Source: an uncultured Acidimicrobiales bacterium
Lineage (GTDB): Bacteria; Actinomycetota; Acidimicrobiia; Acidimicrobiales; SHLQ01
Length of the DNA stretch: 38,242 bases
Direction of reading: 5' to 3'
Assembly (NCBI GenBank): GCA_938015295.1
Contig: CALLQB010000129.1
Location: 1 to 38,242 of the forward strand
Shown here: positions 25,224 through 34,190 of the stretch, one piece after another
How the letters are laid out: every line of letters begins with the position of its first letter
Numbering within the stretch: the first letter of the stretch is position 1
Made by a program: the position numbers and the translations under genes
Notes under the pieces: model-generated
The model's input: the letters and a program-made list of their open reading frames with translations, nothing else
Database searches by the model: none
What the model was told of the DNA's origin: nothing

Positions 25224-26264
25224 CTAGTTGAACTCGTGAACCGTGGTCGAGCTGTACGTTTCGCCCGGCCTGAGGATGACCGAGGGGAACGAGGGCTGAT
25301 TTGGGCTGTCGGGAAATCGTTGCGTTTCGAGACAGACGGCGCCAAACGGCGTGAACTCTCCACCGAGGAAATTGCCGGTGTACACCTGCACACCGACTTG
25401 GTCGGTCGATACCAACATCGATCGCCCAGTCGACGCTTCCGAAAGCGATACACAAGGATGAGCCAGATCGCCCGGCACCACGAAACAGTGATCAAAACCG
25501 CTCATGCCTTCGATTGGCAACGACAGCGGCGTTGGCGCTCGAAGGTCCATGGGTGTGTTGTCGACGTCGGCGATCTCGCCGGTAGGAATGGCCGTGCCGT
25601 CGACAGGGAGAAAGGCGTCAGCATCAAGCTGCAGGACATGTCCCTCAACGGTCGCACCGCTCGAGGCCCCCGCAAGGTTCCAGTAGGCATGGTTGGTGAG
25701 CCCGATCGGTGTGGGTGCGGTAGTGGTTGCCTGGTAGTGCATAGTCAGACGGCCCGGTTCGACGGTGTAGGTCACGTTGACTGTGACCTCGCCAGGGTAT
25801 CCCTCGTGGCCATCGGGGCTGATCAGCTGGAGTTCGAGGCGTGCGGTGTCGCCGTCAGCCGACGCATCAACGACCGTCCACACGAGTCGCCCGAACCCCG
25901 TCGAACCGCCGTGGATGTGATTGGGAGCAAGGTTGCAGTCGAGGTTGTAGGTCTGCCCATCGATTTCGAACGATCCGGCGGCGATGCGATTGGCGACTCG
26001 CCCAACCACGGCTCCCATCGAAACATTGCGGTCGGCGTCTTCGTAGGCTTCGAGGTCGGGCAACGTGAGCACAACGTTGTCGGGTACACCAGCTTGGTCG
26101 GGTACGTCGACCCGAACGAGGTGCGCACCGAACGTCAGCACCTCAATAGCGATCCGGTCAGTTTCGAGTCGGTACCGATCGACATCAGTAGGCCCCTGCG
26201 ATGCGTTACCGCTGGTGGTTCCCCATGGGGTCTGCGAAACGGTTGCGGAAGCAAGAGTAGTCAT
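25224..26264 (-). CDS. galM: Aldose 1-epimerase (mutarotase)
   Basis: This 346-residue enzyme interconverts alpha and beta anomers of hexoses. Family features appear in order: VGRVANRIAAGSFEIDGQTY (substrate arginine), NHIHGGSTGFGRLVW (catalytic-site His), TNHAYWNLAG (second His), LDADAFLPVDGTAIPTGEI and FDHCFVV, and near the C-terminus TGNFLGGE with catalytic Glu. The length is normal. The ATG (complement of 26262-26264) overlaps the ATG of the divergent histidine phosphatase gene by two bases, so neither gene has an upstream untranslated region of its own if both starts are right. No Shine-Dalgarno is visible, compatible with a leaderless transcript. Confidence 0.9.
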   Translation of the reverse strand: MTTLASATVSQTPWGTTSGNASQGPTDVDRYRLETDRIAIEVLTFGAHLVRVDVPDQAGVPDNVVLTLPDLEAYEDADRNVSMGAVVGRVANRIAAGSFEIDGQTYNLDCNLAPNHIHGGSTGFGRLVWTVVDASADGDTARLELQLISPDGHEGYPGEVTVNVTYTVEPGRLTMHYQATTTAPTPIGLTNHAYWNLAGASSGATVEGHVLQLDADAFLPVDGTAIPTGEIADVDNTPMDLRAPTPLSLPIEGMSGFDHCFVVPGDLAHPCVSLSEASTGRSMLVSTDQVGVQVYTGNFLGGEFTPFGAVCLETQRFPDSPNQPSFPSVILRPGETYSSTTVHEFN

Positions 26265-26943
26265 GGCTGAAAGTCTGGCATCGGCAATCGAGAATCAGAC
26301 GATTGGGGTGCTAAGTGGCCCGGCTTTGTTGCGCCTACTAGGTTCACCCGGCGTGGATCTCATACTTGTCCGTCATGGCCGCCCCGAACGAGATGAAACG
26401 TCGTCGAACCCCCCGCTCGCCGACATCGGTCTGCAACAGGCACAACGCGTCGCCGACTTTTTGCAGGGTGAGCACATCGATCATGTGGTGGCCAGCACGA
26501 TGACTCGGGCGCACCAGACCGCTATGCCGCTCGCCCAAGCCCTAGGTCTCGAGATCGAACTTCGCGATGACATTCGCGAAGTCGACGAACACCGCAGCAG
26601 CTACACCCCGAACGAGGAGATGGGCGAAGACCACGAATTCATGCAGGCATGGAAGAACGACCCGTACTTCCTCTTCGCCGACCACGGCGGTTGGGAGCCT
26701 TGGAAAGAGCGGATCTCGGGAGCGTTCGATGACATTGTCGCCAACAACCGCGGCAAACGAGTCGCCGTGTTCTGCCACGGCATGGTCATGGCGACCTACT
26801 ACTGCACGGTCATCGGATCAGAAGAACCGTTCAACTTCCTGGTCGACTACACCGGCATCATGCGCGCAAAGGCCAACAGCGCGGGCCTTCGATCGGCGTC
26901 TAGCTGGAATGAATCGGGCCACGTGCGCGACCTTCTCGGCTAG
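26263..26943 (+). CDS. Histidine phosphatase superfamily (phosphoglycerate mutase-like) protein
   Basis: This 226-residue protein has the phosphohistidine signature LILVRHGRPERDE at about residue 33. The second-half catalytic motif is VAVFCHGMVMATYY, with the RHG His and the later His as the acid-base pair. Other marks are PLADIGLQQAQRVADFL and the acidic loop DIREVDEHRSSY. It could be a broad phosphatase, a cobalamin-type or phosphoglycerate mutase-like enzyme; the substrate is unknown. The start is ATG overlapping the divergent galM start; a later GTG would shorten the poorly conserved N-terminus. Confidence 0.85.
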   Translation: MAESLASAIENQTIGVLSGPALLRLLGSPGVDLILVRHGRPERDETSSNPPLADIGLQQAQRVADFLQGEHIDHVVASTMTRAHQTAMPLAQALGLEIELRDDIREVDEHRSSYTPNEEMGEDHEFMQAWKNDPYFLFADHGGWEPWKERISGAFDDIVANNRGKRVAVFCHGMVMATYYCTVIGSEEPFNFLVDYTGIMRAKANSAGLRSASSWNESGHVRDLLG

Positions 26944-26967
26944 CAGGAGCTCGGTGCGGTGGGCCGG

Positions 26968-28239
26968 CTAACCAATCAGCTGGGCAATGGCGTGGATGAC
27001 CAGGCCAGCGACGCCACCAACGACCGTGCCGTTGATGCGGATGAACTGTAAGTCGCGGCCGACCTGCTGCTCGATGAGTTTGCTGGTGTCGTCAGGGTCC
27101 CACTTCTCGACGGTCGAGGCGATGAGGTCGGCGACCTCATTTTCTGACTGGTTGGCGACATAGGTAACGGCGCCGGCGACCCAGCGGTCGACCTTGACCT
27201 GCAGAGCCTTGTCAGCCTGAAGGCGACGGCCGCCGCTAAGCACCACTTCTTCGAATCGCAGCCGAAGCTCGGATTCGGGATCGTTGCTGGCTTCAACAAG
27301 CGCCGTCTTGATATTGGCCCACAGTTCGCCGATCCACTCTCGAACGTCGGGATGTTCGAGAAATTCTTCTTTGACCTGCTCGGCCCGCTCCTGCATTCTG
27401 GGCGAAGTTTTGAGCTGGTCGGAGAGTTCGCGAACCTGCTTCTCGAGGTTCTTGCGGAGTTCGTGGTTCGGCTGACCGGCAAGATCGGTAAGAAACCGGC
27501 TCATGCCGTCGTAGAGGCGGTCGAACACGACATCGTCGACCGGTTCGGGCACCCACCACGGCGATTCGGTGGTGAGGCGTTTGCGTAGGATGGCTTTGTT
27601 CTCGTCGAGGACGTTCGAGACCCCCGAGAGCGACGCGTCGAGGATCGCTTCATGGTGACCGCCGTCGACGACGAAGTCGACAGCCCGGCCAGCCAATGGA
27701 GCAACGTTGAGTTCTTCGATACGGGTCTGTAGCGCTTCTTCTATGCCCGCCTGTATTTCTTCGTCGGCGAGCACGTCGGTGATGCCGCTAACGATTGCAC
27801 CGAGTTGCCGACCTGCAGCGTTTGCGTTGATGGGGTCGACGAGCCAGTCGCCCAGGCGCGCACCAATTCCGGCGTCTTTCAGTCGACCTTCGAGCACTTC
27901 AGAGTTCAGGAAATATCCCTGCACGAAGCTGCCTAAGCTCCGACCAATTTCGTCCTTGCGTTTCGGGATGATGGCGGTGTGGGGAATCGGGAGTCCGAGC
28001 GGATGCTGAAAGAGTGCGGTTACCGCGAACCAATCGGCGAGACCACCAACCATTGCTGCTTCGGCTGCCGCTTCGACGTAGCCCCAAACCGTTCCCTCGA
28101 AGCCCTGGATTCGCAGCACCACGAACACCACGGCTGCAACGACGAGCAACGATGTTGCCCCCGACTTCATGCGCCGTAGTTCGCGTGCGGTCGCGAGATC
28201 TTCTGGGCCTTTTGTGCCGAGCATCGAGGGTGCAGCCAT
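26968..28239 (-). CDS. DUF445 family membrane protein
   Basis: This 423-residue DUF445 (YheB-like) protein is of unknown function. One N-terminal helix (SGATSLLVVAAVVFVVLRI) comes first. The family signature VEAAAEAAMVGGLADWFAVTALFQHPLGLPIPHTAIIPKRKDEIGRSL is split over residues ~55-100. A long helical, charged central region follows, and a C-terminal hydrophobic segment (TVVGGVAGLVIHAIAQLIG) anchors the other end. The ATG abuts the TAA of the upstream methyltransferase gene with no spacing, so the two are probably one transcript. Confidence 0.9.
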   Translation of the reverse strand: MAAPSMLGTKGPEDLATARELRRMKSGATSLLVVAAVVFVVLRIQGFEGTVWGYVEAAAEAAMVGGLADWFAVTALFQHPLGLPIPHTAIIPKRKDEIGRSLGSFVQGYFLNSEVLEGRLKDAGIGARLGDWLVDPINANAAGRQLGAIVSGITDVLADEEIQAGIEEALQTRIEELNVAPLAGRAVDFVVDGGHHEAILDASLSGVSNVLDENKAILRKRLTTESPWWVPEPVDDVVFDRLYDGMSRFLTDLAGQPNHELRKNLEKQVRELSDQLKTSPRMQERAEQVKEEFLEHPDVREWIGELWANIKTALVEASNDPESELRLRFEEVVLSGGRRLQADKALQVKVDRWVAGAVTYVANQSENEVADLIASTVEKWDPDDTSKLIEQQVGRDLQFIRINGTVVGGVAGLVIHAIAQLIG

Positions 28240-29442
28240 TTACATCTGCACCGAGAAACGCGAAACCGTTTCGGTGTGGCTGGTCATCGGAAACAGATCG
28301 ACCAGCGTGACCGAGTCGAGGTGGTAACCCTTGCGTGCCAGGAGCGAGGCGTCACGGGCTAGCGACGCTGCATCACAGCTAACCAGCACCACAACAGCAG
28401 CATCGGTAGCCGCAATTCGCGAGACGGCGTTGCGACCGAGTCCTTGTCGCGCTGGGTCGGCGATGACTACGTCGGCTCGTTTGGGGCTCCAACCTTCAAC
28501 CTTGCTTCGCACAAGTTTGACGTTGCGCCCTTCGAGATTGACCTTTGCGTCGGCGACCGAGCTGGCGTTTTGTTCGACCAACACGACGTGATGGTCGGGG
28601 CCAAAGACCGTGCCAGCAAAAAGGCCAACGCCGCCATAGAGATCGAACGCTCGAGCGTCTGGCGGCAGTTCGCCAACCGCTTCGCGAACCTCGTCGACCA
28701 GCGCCTGGGCGCCGTCTTGGCGGGTCTGAAAGAACGACCCGGCACTGATACGCCATTTTTGGTTGGCGACGATTTCGTGCATCCATGCACGACGGCCCGC
28801 CTTGAGTTCGTCTTCGCCGACCACCACGACATCGGATGGAACCTGCGCCCCGAGCGACGATGAGTCGGCGACCACCAGCCGTTCGCCGGTAGCGGCACCA
28901 ACCCGAATGCTGATTTCGCTGGCCGTGCCGTAATAGCCGGTTTGGATGAGTTCGTTGGCCAGTGGGTGCGCGACGTAACACGAATCGATGTTGATGGGTT
29001 CGTGACTTCGCCTGGCGCGGTAGCCAGCTTGGCCATCGCTGACGACACATCGCACAGCGGTGCGGTAGCCCGAGGCCGGTAGCGGCACGGTCACGATGTC
29101 GGGAATCTGTTCAAGCTTCCCGATGCGCTCGAGCGCATCGGTCACAATGACACGTTTCAGCTCGAGTTGATGTTCGGGGCTGGCTATCTGAAAGTCGCAG
29201 CCGCCACAACCGTTGGCCACCTCTGCGCAAGACGGGTCGATGCGGTGCGGTGATGGTTCGAGGATTTCAGTGGCGCGGCCACGAAGGAATCCCTTCTTGG
29301 ATTCGGAAATTTCGACCATTACCCGTTCATCGGGAAGGGCGCCCTCGACGAAAACCACTCGACCATCAGGTTCGCGGGCAACGGCTTCGCCGCCCTTTGC
29401 TACGCCATGAGTTACGAGCTCTAGCGTTGGGGATTCATCCAC
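28240..29442 (-). CDS. TRAM-domain RNA m5U methyltransferase (RlmD/TrmA family)
   Basis: This 400-residue SAM-dependent uracil-C5 methyltransferase acts on rRNA or tRNA. The N-terminal TRAM RNA-binding domain spans about residues 5-63. [4Fe-4S] ligands are C72, C79 and C82 (CAEVANGCGGC) with C155 as the fourth. The Rossmann motif is AFDLYGGVGLFAGTVFG, the FFQ motif is SFFQTRQ, DPARQGLG is motif IV, and catalytic nucleophile C356 lies in VSCDAASLARD. TrmA usually lacks the iron-sulfur cluster, so an RlmD/RlmCD-like rRNA role is favoured. The GTG at 29442 is chosen because family sequence begins there; the longer frame would place unrelated sequence ahead. Confidence 0.9.
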   Translation of the reverse strand: MDESPTLELVTHGVAKGGEAVAREPDGRVVFVEGALPDERVMVEISESKKGFLRGRATEILEPSPHRIDPSCAEVANGCGGCDFQIASPEHQLELKRVIVTDALERIGKLEQIPDIVTVPLPASGYRTAVRCVVSDGQAGYRARRSHEPINIDSCYVAHPLANELIQTGYYGTASEISIRVGAATGERLVVADSSSLGAQVPSDVVVVGEDELKAGRRAWMHEIVANQKWRISAGSFFQTRQDGAQALVDEVREAVGELPPDARAFDLYGGVGLFAGTVFGPDHHVVLVEQNASSVADAKVNLEGRNVKLVRSKVEGWSPKRADVVIADPARQGLGRNAVSRIAATDAAVVVLVSCDAASLARDASLLARKGYHLDSVTLVDLFPMTSHTETVSRFSVQM

Positions 29443-29509
29443 GCCGGAAACGTTAGAGGCAAAAGGGCGGAGAACAAACGGCCGGGTCGAATTCCTTTCG
29501 GAGGCTTTG

Positions 29510-30223
29510 ATGAGAACGACGATACCTACGACCACTAGTGTCGGCGCGATGAGCCGCCCTATTGCGATCGCCCCGTCCGTTCTCCCCGCCGATTTTTCGG
29601 CGCTTGGCGAGGCGTGTCTATCTCTCGAAAAAGCCGGCGTCGACCGTATCCAATGGGACGTTATGGACGGCGTGTTTGTGCCGAACCTCACGTTCGGGCC
29701 CGATGTCATCGCTGCCTGCCGCCCGCATGTCACCGTACCGTTCGAGGCTCACCTGATGGTGGTACAGCCCGAGCTGCTCATGCATACCTATGTTGAGGCA
29801 GGCTGCGAGATCCTCATCGTGCACGCAGAGAGCACTACACATCTGCACCGCACCCTCGCCCAGGTAAGGGCGCTTGGCGCCTCGCCTGCGGTCGCGCTCA
29901 ACCCGGCAACACCGGCGTCGGCCATCGAGCATGTGCTCGACCTGGTCGACATGGTGTTGGTTATGACCGTGAACCCGGGCTTTGGGGGCCAGGCATACAT
30001 CTCGACGATGGAAGCCAAGGTTTCTGAGATTCGAGCGATGCTCGACAAACGGGGCCTCGACGTCGATATCGAGGTCGATGGCGGTATCAACGCCAAGACC
30101 ATCGAAGGCGCAGCCAGTGCTGGTGCCAACATCCTCGTGAGCGGTAGTGCCCTGTTCAAGTACCCGTCGCTCGCCGAAGGCGTCGACGACCTCCGGGCTC
30201 TCGCCCAAGCCGCGGTCTCCTAA
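29510..30223 (+). CDS. rpe: Ribulose-phosphate 3-epimerase
   Basis: This pentose phosphate pathway enzyme interconverts ribulose-5-phosphate and xylulose-5-phosphate in the cytoplasm. TIM-barrel signatures are IAPSVLPADFSALGE, the metal/catalytic WDVMDGVFVPNLTFGP, FEAHLMVVQPE, MTVNPGFGGQAYI and the second catalytic Asp in VDGGINAKT. A strong GGAGG at 29500-29504 lies five bases before the ATG at 29510, giving 237 residues with a 13-residue extension. The more conventional ATG at 29549 (MSRPIAIAPS) has no visible ribosome binding site. The gene is monocistronic, followed eight bases later by a strong hairpin. Confidence 0.95.
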   Translation: MRTTIPTTTSVGAMSRPIAIAPSVLPADFSALGEACLSLEKAGVDRIQWDVMDGVFVPNLTFGPDVIAACRPHVTVPFEAHLMVVQPELLMHTYVEAGCEILIVHAESTTHLHRTLAQVRALGASPAVALNPATPASAIEHVLDLVDMVLVMTVNPGFGGQAYISTMEAKVSEIRAMLDKRGLDVDIEVDGGINAKTIEGAASAGANILVSGSALFKYPSLAEGVDDLRALAQAAVS

Positions 30224-30231
30224 AAACAAGT

Positions 30232-30264
30232 TAGGGGTCAGGTACGTGAAGTACCTGACCCCTA
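30232..30264. terminator. Bidirectional hairpin terminator between rpe and clpP
   Basis: Perfect 14-bp arms lie at 30232-30245 (TAGGGGTCAGGTAC) and 30251-30264 around a five-base loop, preceded by AAAAA and followed by TTTTT. It is positioned exactly between two converging genes, so it can terminate both. Confidence 0.9.
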
Positions 30265-30285
30265 CTTTTTCGTTTCTTCGAGGGT

Positions 30286-30870
30286 TTAGATGTCGCCGCG
30301 GTGGGCGATGACCCGGTCGACCAGGCCGTATTCGACGGCTTCTTCACCGGTGAACCAGCGATCGCGATCGGAATCAAGTTCGATCTGTTCGAAGGTCTGG
30401 CCCGTGTGATCGGCAATACGTTGTTGCAGAAGTTTTTTGGTGTAGGCCATCTGTTCGGCCTGAATAGCGATGTCGGAGGCCTGACCCCGGACGCCACCGA
30501 GGGGCTGGTGCATCATGATGCGTGCGTGAGGCAGCGAGTACCGCTTGCCCTTTGCGCCCGCACAAAGCAGGAACTGACCCATCGAGGCGCCCAGACCAAG
30601 GCAAATCGTGCCGACGTCGGGCTGCACGAACTGCATCGTGTCGTAGATGGCCATACCTGCGGTTACCGAACCACCTGGCGAATTGATATACAGCCAAATG
30701 TCTTTTTCGGGATCTTGTCCCTCGAGATACAGCAATTGCGCTGTGATGTAATTCGCGATGTCATCGTTGACGTCGGTACCGAGAAAAACGATGCGGTCCT
30801 TCAACAGACGGTTGTAGACCTCGCCCCGGCCGAATGCTTCGGAAAGGTCGGTTGCAGCGTTGATATTCAT
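30286..30870 (-). CDS. clpP: ATP-dependent Clp protease proteolytic subunit
   Basis: This 194-residue serine protease subunit forms the barrel chamber that degrades proteins handed over by Clp ATPases. The catalytic triad is S96 (GASMGQF), H121 (IMMHQPLGG) and D170 (DSDRDRWF). [19 protein letters not shown] forms the oxyanion-hole/handle region, all at usual spacing. The start MNINAAT (ATG at 30870) is chosen because GGAG stands a few bases upstream; the earlier frame adds only Arg-rich residues. Actinobacteria usually carry two clpP genes in tandem; no second copy or clpX is adjacent, so this is an isolated copy here. Confidence 0.96.
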   Translation of the reverse strand: MNINAATDLSEAFGRGEVYNRLLKDRIVFLGTDVNDDIANYITAQLLYLEGQDPEKDIWLYINSPGGSVTAGMAIYDTMQFVQPDVGTICLGLGASMGQFLLCAGAKGKRYSLPHARIMMHQPLGGVRGQASDIAIQAEQMAYTKKLLQQRIADHTGQTFEQIELDSDRDRWFTGEEAVEYGLVDRVIAHRGDI

Positions 30871-31071
30871 TCGTCTCCTTCGACGCATCTCTTCGACGCG
30901 ACTCCTTCGACACTCGTTGCAACTTCTGAAGCGGTCGCATTGAGCAGTACAGAAAGGGTATCGGCGGCTACCTAGAGAACGGCGCCCAAACGACGAGAAG
31001 CGGAGAAGAGTCCCGGAAAGTTCCGCCCTCTGACCCTGGTTACCTGAATTTGGGCATATTGACCCGATCTG

Positions 31072-31098
31072 TTGGCAAGCGCTTCTGGCAAGTACTCT
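31072..31098 (+). promoter_or_regulatory. Candidate promoter for tRNA-Leu
   Basis: A -35-like TTGGCA at 31072-31077 and a -10-like TACTCT at 31093-31098 lie 15 bases apart, about 34 bases before the tRNA. The spacing is short and the -10 weak, so this is a candidate only. A TTGACC at 31059-31064 is an alternative -35. Confidence 0.3.
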
Positions 31099-31132
31099 GA
31101 GGCATCACCACAAGTTCAACAAGACAAGTCAC

Positions 31133-31214
31133 GCGGACGTGGCGGAATTGGCAGACGCGTCAGGTTTAGGTCCTGGTGTCGAAAGACGTGGGGGTTCGAG
31201 TCCCCCCGTCCGCA
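31133..31214 (+). tRNA. tRNA-Leu (anticodon UAG)
   Basis: An 82-nt cloverleaf is folded by eye. The acceptor stem is GCGGACG/CGTCCGC with discriminator A. The anticodon arm is TCAGG-TTTAGGT-CCTGG with TAG at loop positions 34-36. A long variable arm (around TGTCGAAAGACG) is typical of type II tRNAs, and the T arm is GGGGG-TTCGAGT-CCCCC. CCA is not encoded. It decodes CUA and probably other CUN codons. Confidence 0.95.
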
Positions 31215-31265
31215 CAAAAATCATGGGATGACCGCAGTGTTGCGGCCATCGGGTAGGAGTACCTG

Positions 31266-34169
31266 TTGCATTTTGGCTCGCGCCGAAACACGAGCGAGAC
31301 CTCGCTTGATGATCTCGACGAGACGCCCGCTCTGACGCGCGACAACCCGGCCGTGCTCCCGCTGCTCGATCTCACCAACTCGCCAAAGATCAACACCAAC
31401 TCCCCCGAAGCGTCCGAGGTTCGTCACGACGGCCTGATCATTTCGGCTAGTGCGAACCTGTGCGCCATTACACAACTTCGCCGCACTGAACTGGTCGGCA
31501 CCCACCTGCAGTCGTTGGTCGCCGAACCGCACGATCGGGCCACCATCGACCGGCTCCTTCACTCGGCCCTCGATGGGTCGTCGGCTCGCCGAGAGGTGCA
31601 GATACTTTCGGGCGACGGCACGACGTGGGTGGCGTTCAGCGGGTGGCGGCAGCGGTTGTCGCCCACATCGCCGGTCATGATCATGACTGAACCGGTTCGC
31701 GGCCGCTCCCGGGTGGAGGATCCGGTAGAAGCGATCATCGACCGCTCGCCGTCGGGAATGGCTCGAATCGATGCCAACCTCAACTGCCGTTACGTCAACA
31801 ATCGCTGGACTGAGATCACCGGGCAACCGGTTGCCGGGGCGTTTGGCCACGGCTGGCTCGACATGGTCGATCTTGAGGGGCGGGCCGAATTCGTTACCTC
31901 GCTTCGCGATTCGCTGGAAGCGGGCAAAGGGTTGCGAGGTCGACTCCGTTTGGTCACGTCGTCGGGCGACTACCGCTGGGTCGAACTGGTGACCACTCCG
32001 GTCAGCGGTCGTGTCGACGGCGTAAACGAAGCGGTCGCCAGTTTCGCCGACATCACCGACGATCTCGAAGCCGCACGCCGTGCAGAAGAACTCACCCGGG
32101 TGCTCGAGGCGACGCCAGACCTCGTCGCGATGCTCGACCCGAAGGGGCAGCGGATCTTGTGGGCGAACGACGCCTTCCGTCAGTTTCTTGGCGGGCAGGT
32201 TCATCCTCGGTTGGCGAACCACTTCGATCTGTCCTCCGACCACGAATGGGAGGTCGGTGCGCTTCCGGCTATCAGCCGCGGCGATTCCTGGCAGGGCGAA
32301 CTGACACTCAGCAACGGCCTGGGTGAAGTGATTCCGGTTTCGGTTGTGCTGGTCGCCCACCGAGATCCCAACGAACGCATCGAGAACCTTTCGTTTATCG
32401 CCCGCGACCTCACCGAACTTCGCAACGCCGAGAAGCAGGTGCGAGCCACCGAGGTGCGTCTCGCCGCGTTGGTTGAGCATGCGTCGGACCTTGTGGCCTT
32501 GATCGACCATACGGGGCGATTGGTGTACACCAGCCCGGCGGTTACTCGCGTGCTCGGTTACGCGTCGGGTTCGCTCGACGGCAAAACGCTTCGCGACATC
32601 GTGCATCCCGACGACCTCAAGCTGGTGCAGGAAATTTCGAGCTACGTGCTCGAGATGCCGAACAGAACTGCTCGTATCGAAGCCCGCGTTGCTCGAAGCG
32701 ATCAAACGTGGCGCCATCTTGAAGTCGTGGTTACGAACCTGCTCGACAACCCGGCCATTAGCGGTGTGGTGCTCAACGCACGCGACATCACCGACCGGGT
32801 TGAAGCGGCAGCCGAGTTGAAGGAACGCGCCTATCACGATGGGCTCACGGGCTTGCCGAACCGTTCGTTGTTACTCGAGCGAATTCGCGAAGCGCTCCTC
32901 CGGGCCACCGCCCAGCATCGATTGGTGGGGGTGCTGTTTCTCGATCTCGACCGATTCAAGGTGGTGAACGATTCGCTCGGCCATGCTGCTGGCGACGAGT
33001 TATTGATGGAGGTTTCGCGTCGACTCAACAGCATCATTCGAGATGTCGACACGGTGGCCCGCCTGGGTGGCGACGAGTTCGTGGTGGTGATCGATATGGA
33101 AGACGAGGCCGAGTCGGTGCTGGCGGCCGACCGGTTCCGTCGGGCGATTGCCAAACCAATCCTGCTGGGCTCCGAATCGATGGTTGTAACCACCAGCATC
33201 GGCATTGCCGTGTCCGATGGTTCGGATGAACCTGCCGACCTTCTTCGCGACGCCGACACCGCGTTGTACCGGGCCAAAGAAACCGGTCGTGACCGGGCCG
33301 ACCAGTTCGACGATCAGCTTCGTACCCGAGCGGTGAACCGTCTTGATATGGAACGTCGCCTGCGGGCGGCGCTCGATGACGATGGGCCTGGCGCAGTGGT
33401 AGTGCACTATCAGCCGATCATCGAGCTCACCACCGGAACGGTCGTGGGAGCCGAGGCCCTTGTCCGTCTCCGCGACGACGATGGCCTCCTCCGCCGCCCG
33501 TCAGAGTTTGTTGATGTGGCCGAGGAAACCGGACTCATCGCCCAGCTTGGCCGCACGGTGTTGGGTGCGGCTGCCCGGCAGCTCACGCTTTGGGATGCCC
33601 GCGGCCAGTCGCCTTTGACCGTCTCGGTTAACGTGTCGCCTCGCCAGTTGGCCGACGCTCGTTTCGCACAATTGGTGGCGGCTGATCTCACCGCGATTGG
33701 GCTTGATCCTTCAAGAATGACTCTCGAGTTGACCGAAAGTGCCCTTATCGATGCCAACCCGATTACTGAATCGGTGCTTGCCGAGTTAACCGATTTGGGG
33801 ATTCGGATCGGCCTCGACGATTTCGGTACCGGCTTCTCGTCGCTGGCCTACTTGAAACGCTTTCCTATCGATTTCGTGAAGATCGATCGCAGTTTCGTCG
33901 ACGGGCTCGGCAGCGAGGATGACGACACCGCCATCGTGCGCGCCATTATCGCTCTAGCTCACAGCCTGAGTATGCAGGTCACCGCCGAAGGGGTCGAGAC
34001 CGCCTTGCAGTTGCGCGAACTGCAGACTCTTGGGTGCGACAGGGCGCAAGGCAACTTGTTGGGCGAGACGGTTGGTGTGACATCGTTCGACCCGCTCCCC
34101 CGCCATATGGTCGAACTCGCAACGCTTCTGCCGGTCGGCAGCCAGTTGGGGCCCGAGTCGTTGATGTAG
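31266..34169 (+). CDS. PAS-GGDEF-EAL cyclic-di-GMP signalling protein
   Basis: This 967-residue cytoplasmic sensor has no clear membrane helix. About four PAS-like segments occupy residues ~50-520; clear ones begin near GMARIDANLNCRYVN and LVALIDHTGRLVYTSPAV. The GGDEF domain is intact (GGDEF at about residue 601, DLDRFKVVNDSLGH upstream) and keeps the inhibitory I-site RDVD five residues before it. The EAL domain is intact (AEALVRLRD near 728, DDFGTGFSSL near 850, KIDRSFVDG, TAEGVET). It could therefore both make and degrade c-di-GMP, with PAS input deciding. The start is TTG at 31266, supported by AGGAG at 31255-31259, six bases upstream. It lies 51 bases after tRNA-Leu. Confidence 0.95.
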   Translation: MHFGSRRNTSETSLDDLDETPALTRDNPAVLPLLDLTNSPKINTNSPEASEVRHDGLIISASANLCAITQLRRTELVGTHLQSLVAEPHDRATIDRLLHSALDGSSARREVQILSGDGTTWVAFSGWRQRLSPTSPVMIMTEPVRGRSRVEDPVEAIIDRSPSGMARIDANLNCRYVNNRWTEITGQPVAGAFGHGWLDMVDLEGRAEFVTSLRDSLEAGKGLRGRLRLVTSSGDYRWVELVTTPVSGRVDGVNEAVASFADITDDLEAARRAEELTRVLEATPDLVAMLDPKGQRILWANDAFRQFLGGQVHPRLANHFDLSSDHEWEVGALPAISRGDSWQGELTLSNGLGEVIPVSVVLVAHRDPNERIENLSFIARDLTELRNAEKQVRATEVRLAALVEHASDLVALIDHTGRLVYTSPAVTRVLGYASGSLDGKTLRDIVHPDDLKLVQEISSYVLEMPNRTARIEARVARSDQTWRHLEVVVTNLLDNPAISGVVLNARDITDRVEAAAELKERAYHDGLTGLPNRSLLLERIREALLRATAQHRLVGVLFLDLDRFKVVNDSLGHAAGDELLMEVSRRLNSIIRDVDTVARLGGDEFVVVIDMEDEAESVLAADRFRRAIAKPILLGSESMVVTTSIGIAVSDGSDEPADLLRDADTALYRAKETGRDRADQFDDQLRTRAVNRLDMERRLRAALDDDGPGAVVVHYQPIIELTTGTVVGAEALVRLRDDDGLLRRPSEFVDVAEETGLIAQLGRTVLGAAARQLTLWDARGQSPLTVSVNVSPRQLADARFAQLVAADLTAIGLDPSRMTLELTESALIDANPITESVLAELTDLGIRIGLDDFGTGFSSLAYLKRFPIDFVKIDRSFVDGLGSEDDDTAIVRAIIALAHSLSMQVTAEGVETALQLRELQTLGCDRAQGNLLGETVGVTSFDPLPRHMVELATLLPVGSQLGPESLM

Positions 34170-34190
34170 CGCCTTAGCAACCGGGCTCGA

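Noticed and set aside
30889..31132. Possible small gene or RNA between clpP and tRNA-Leu
   Set aside because: Short frames here show no coding bias or ribosome binding site, and I saw no stable fold; the region is more likely promoter and leader sequence.
31221..32837. 538-codon open frame on the minus strand, opposite the PAS-GGDEF-EAL gene
   Set aside because: It is fully antisense to a protein with clear domains, has no recognisable family motif, and long antisense frames are expected from the strong codon bias of high-GC genomes.
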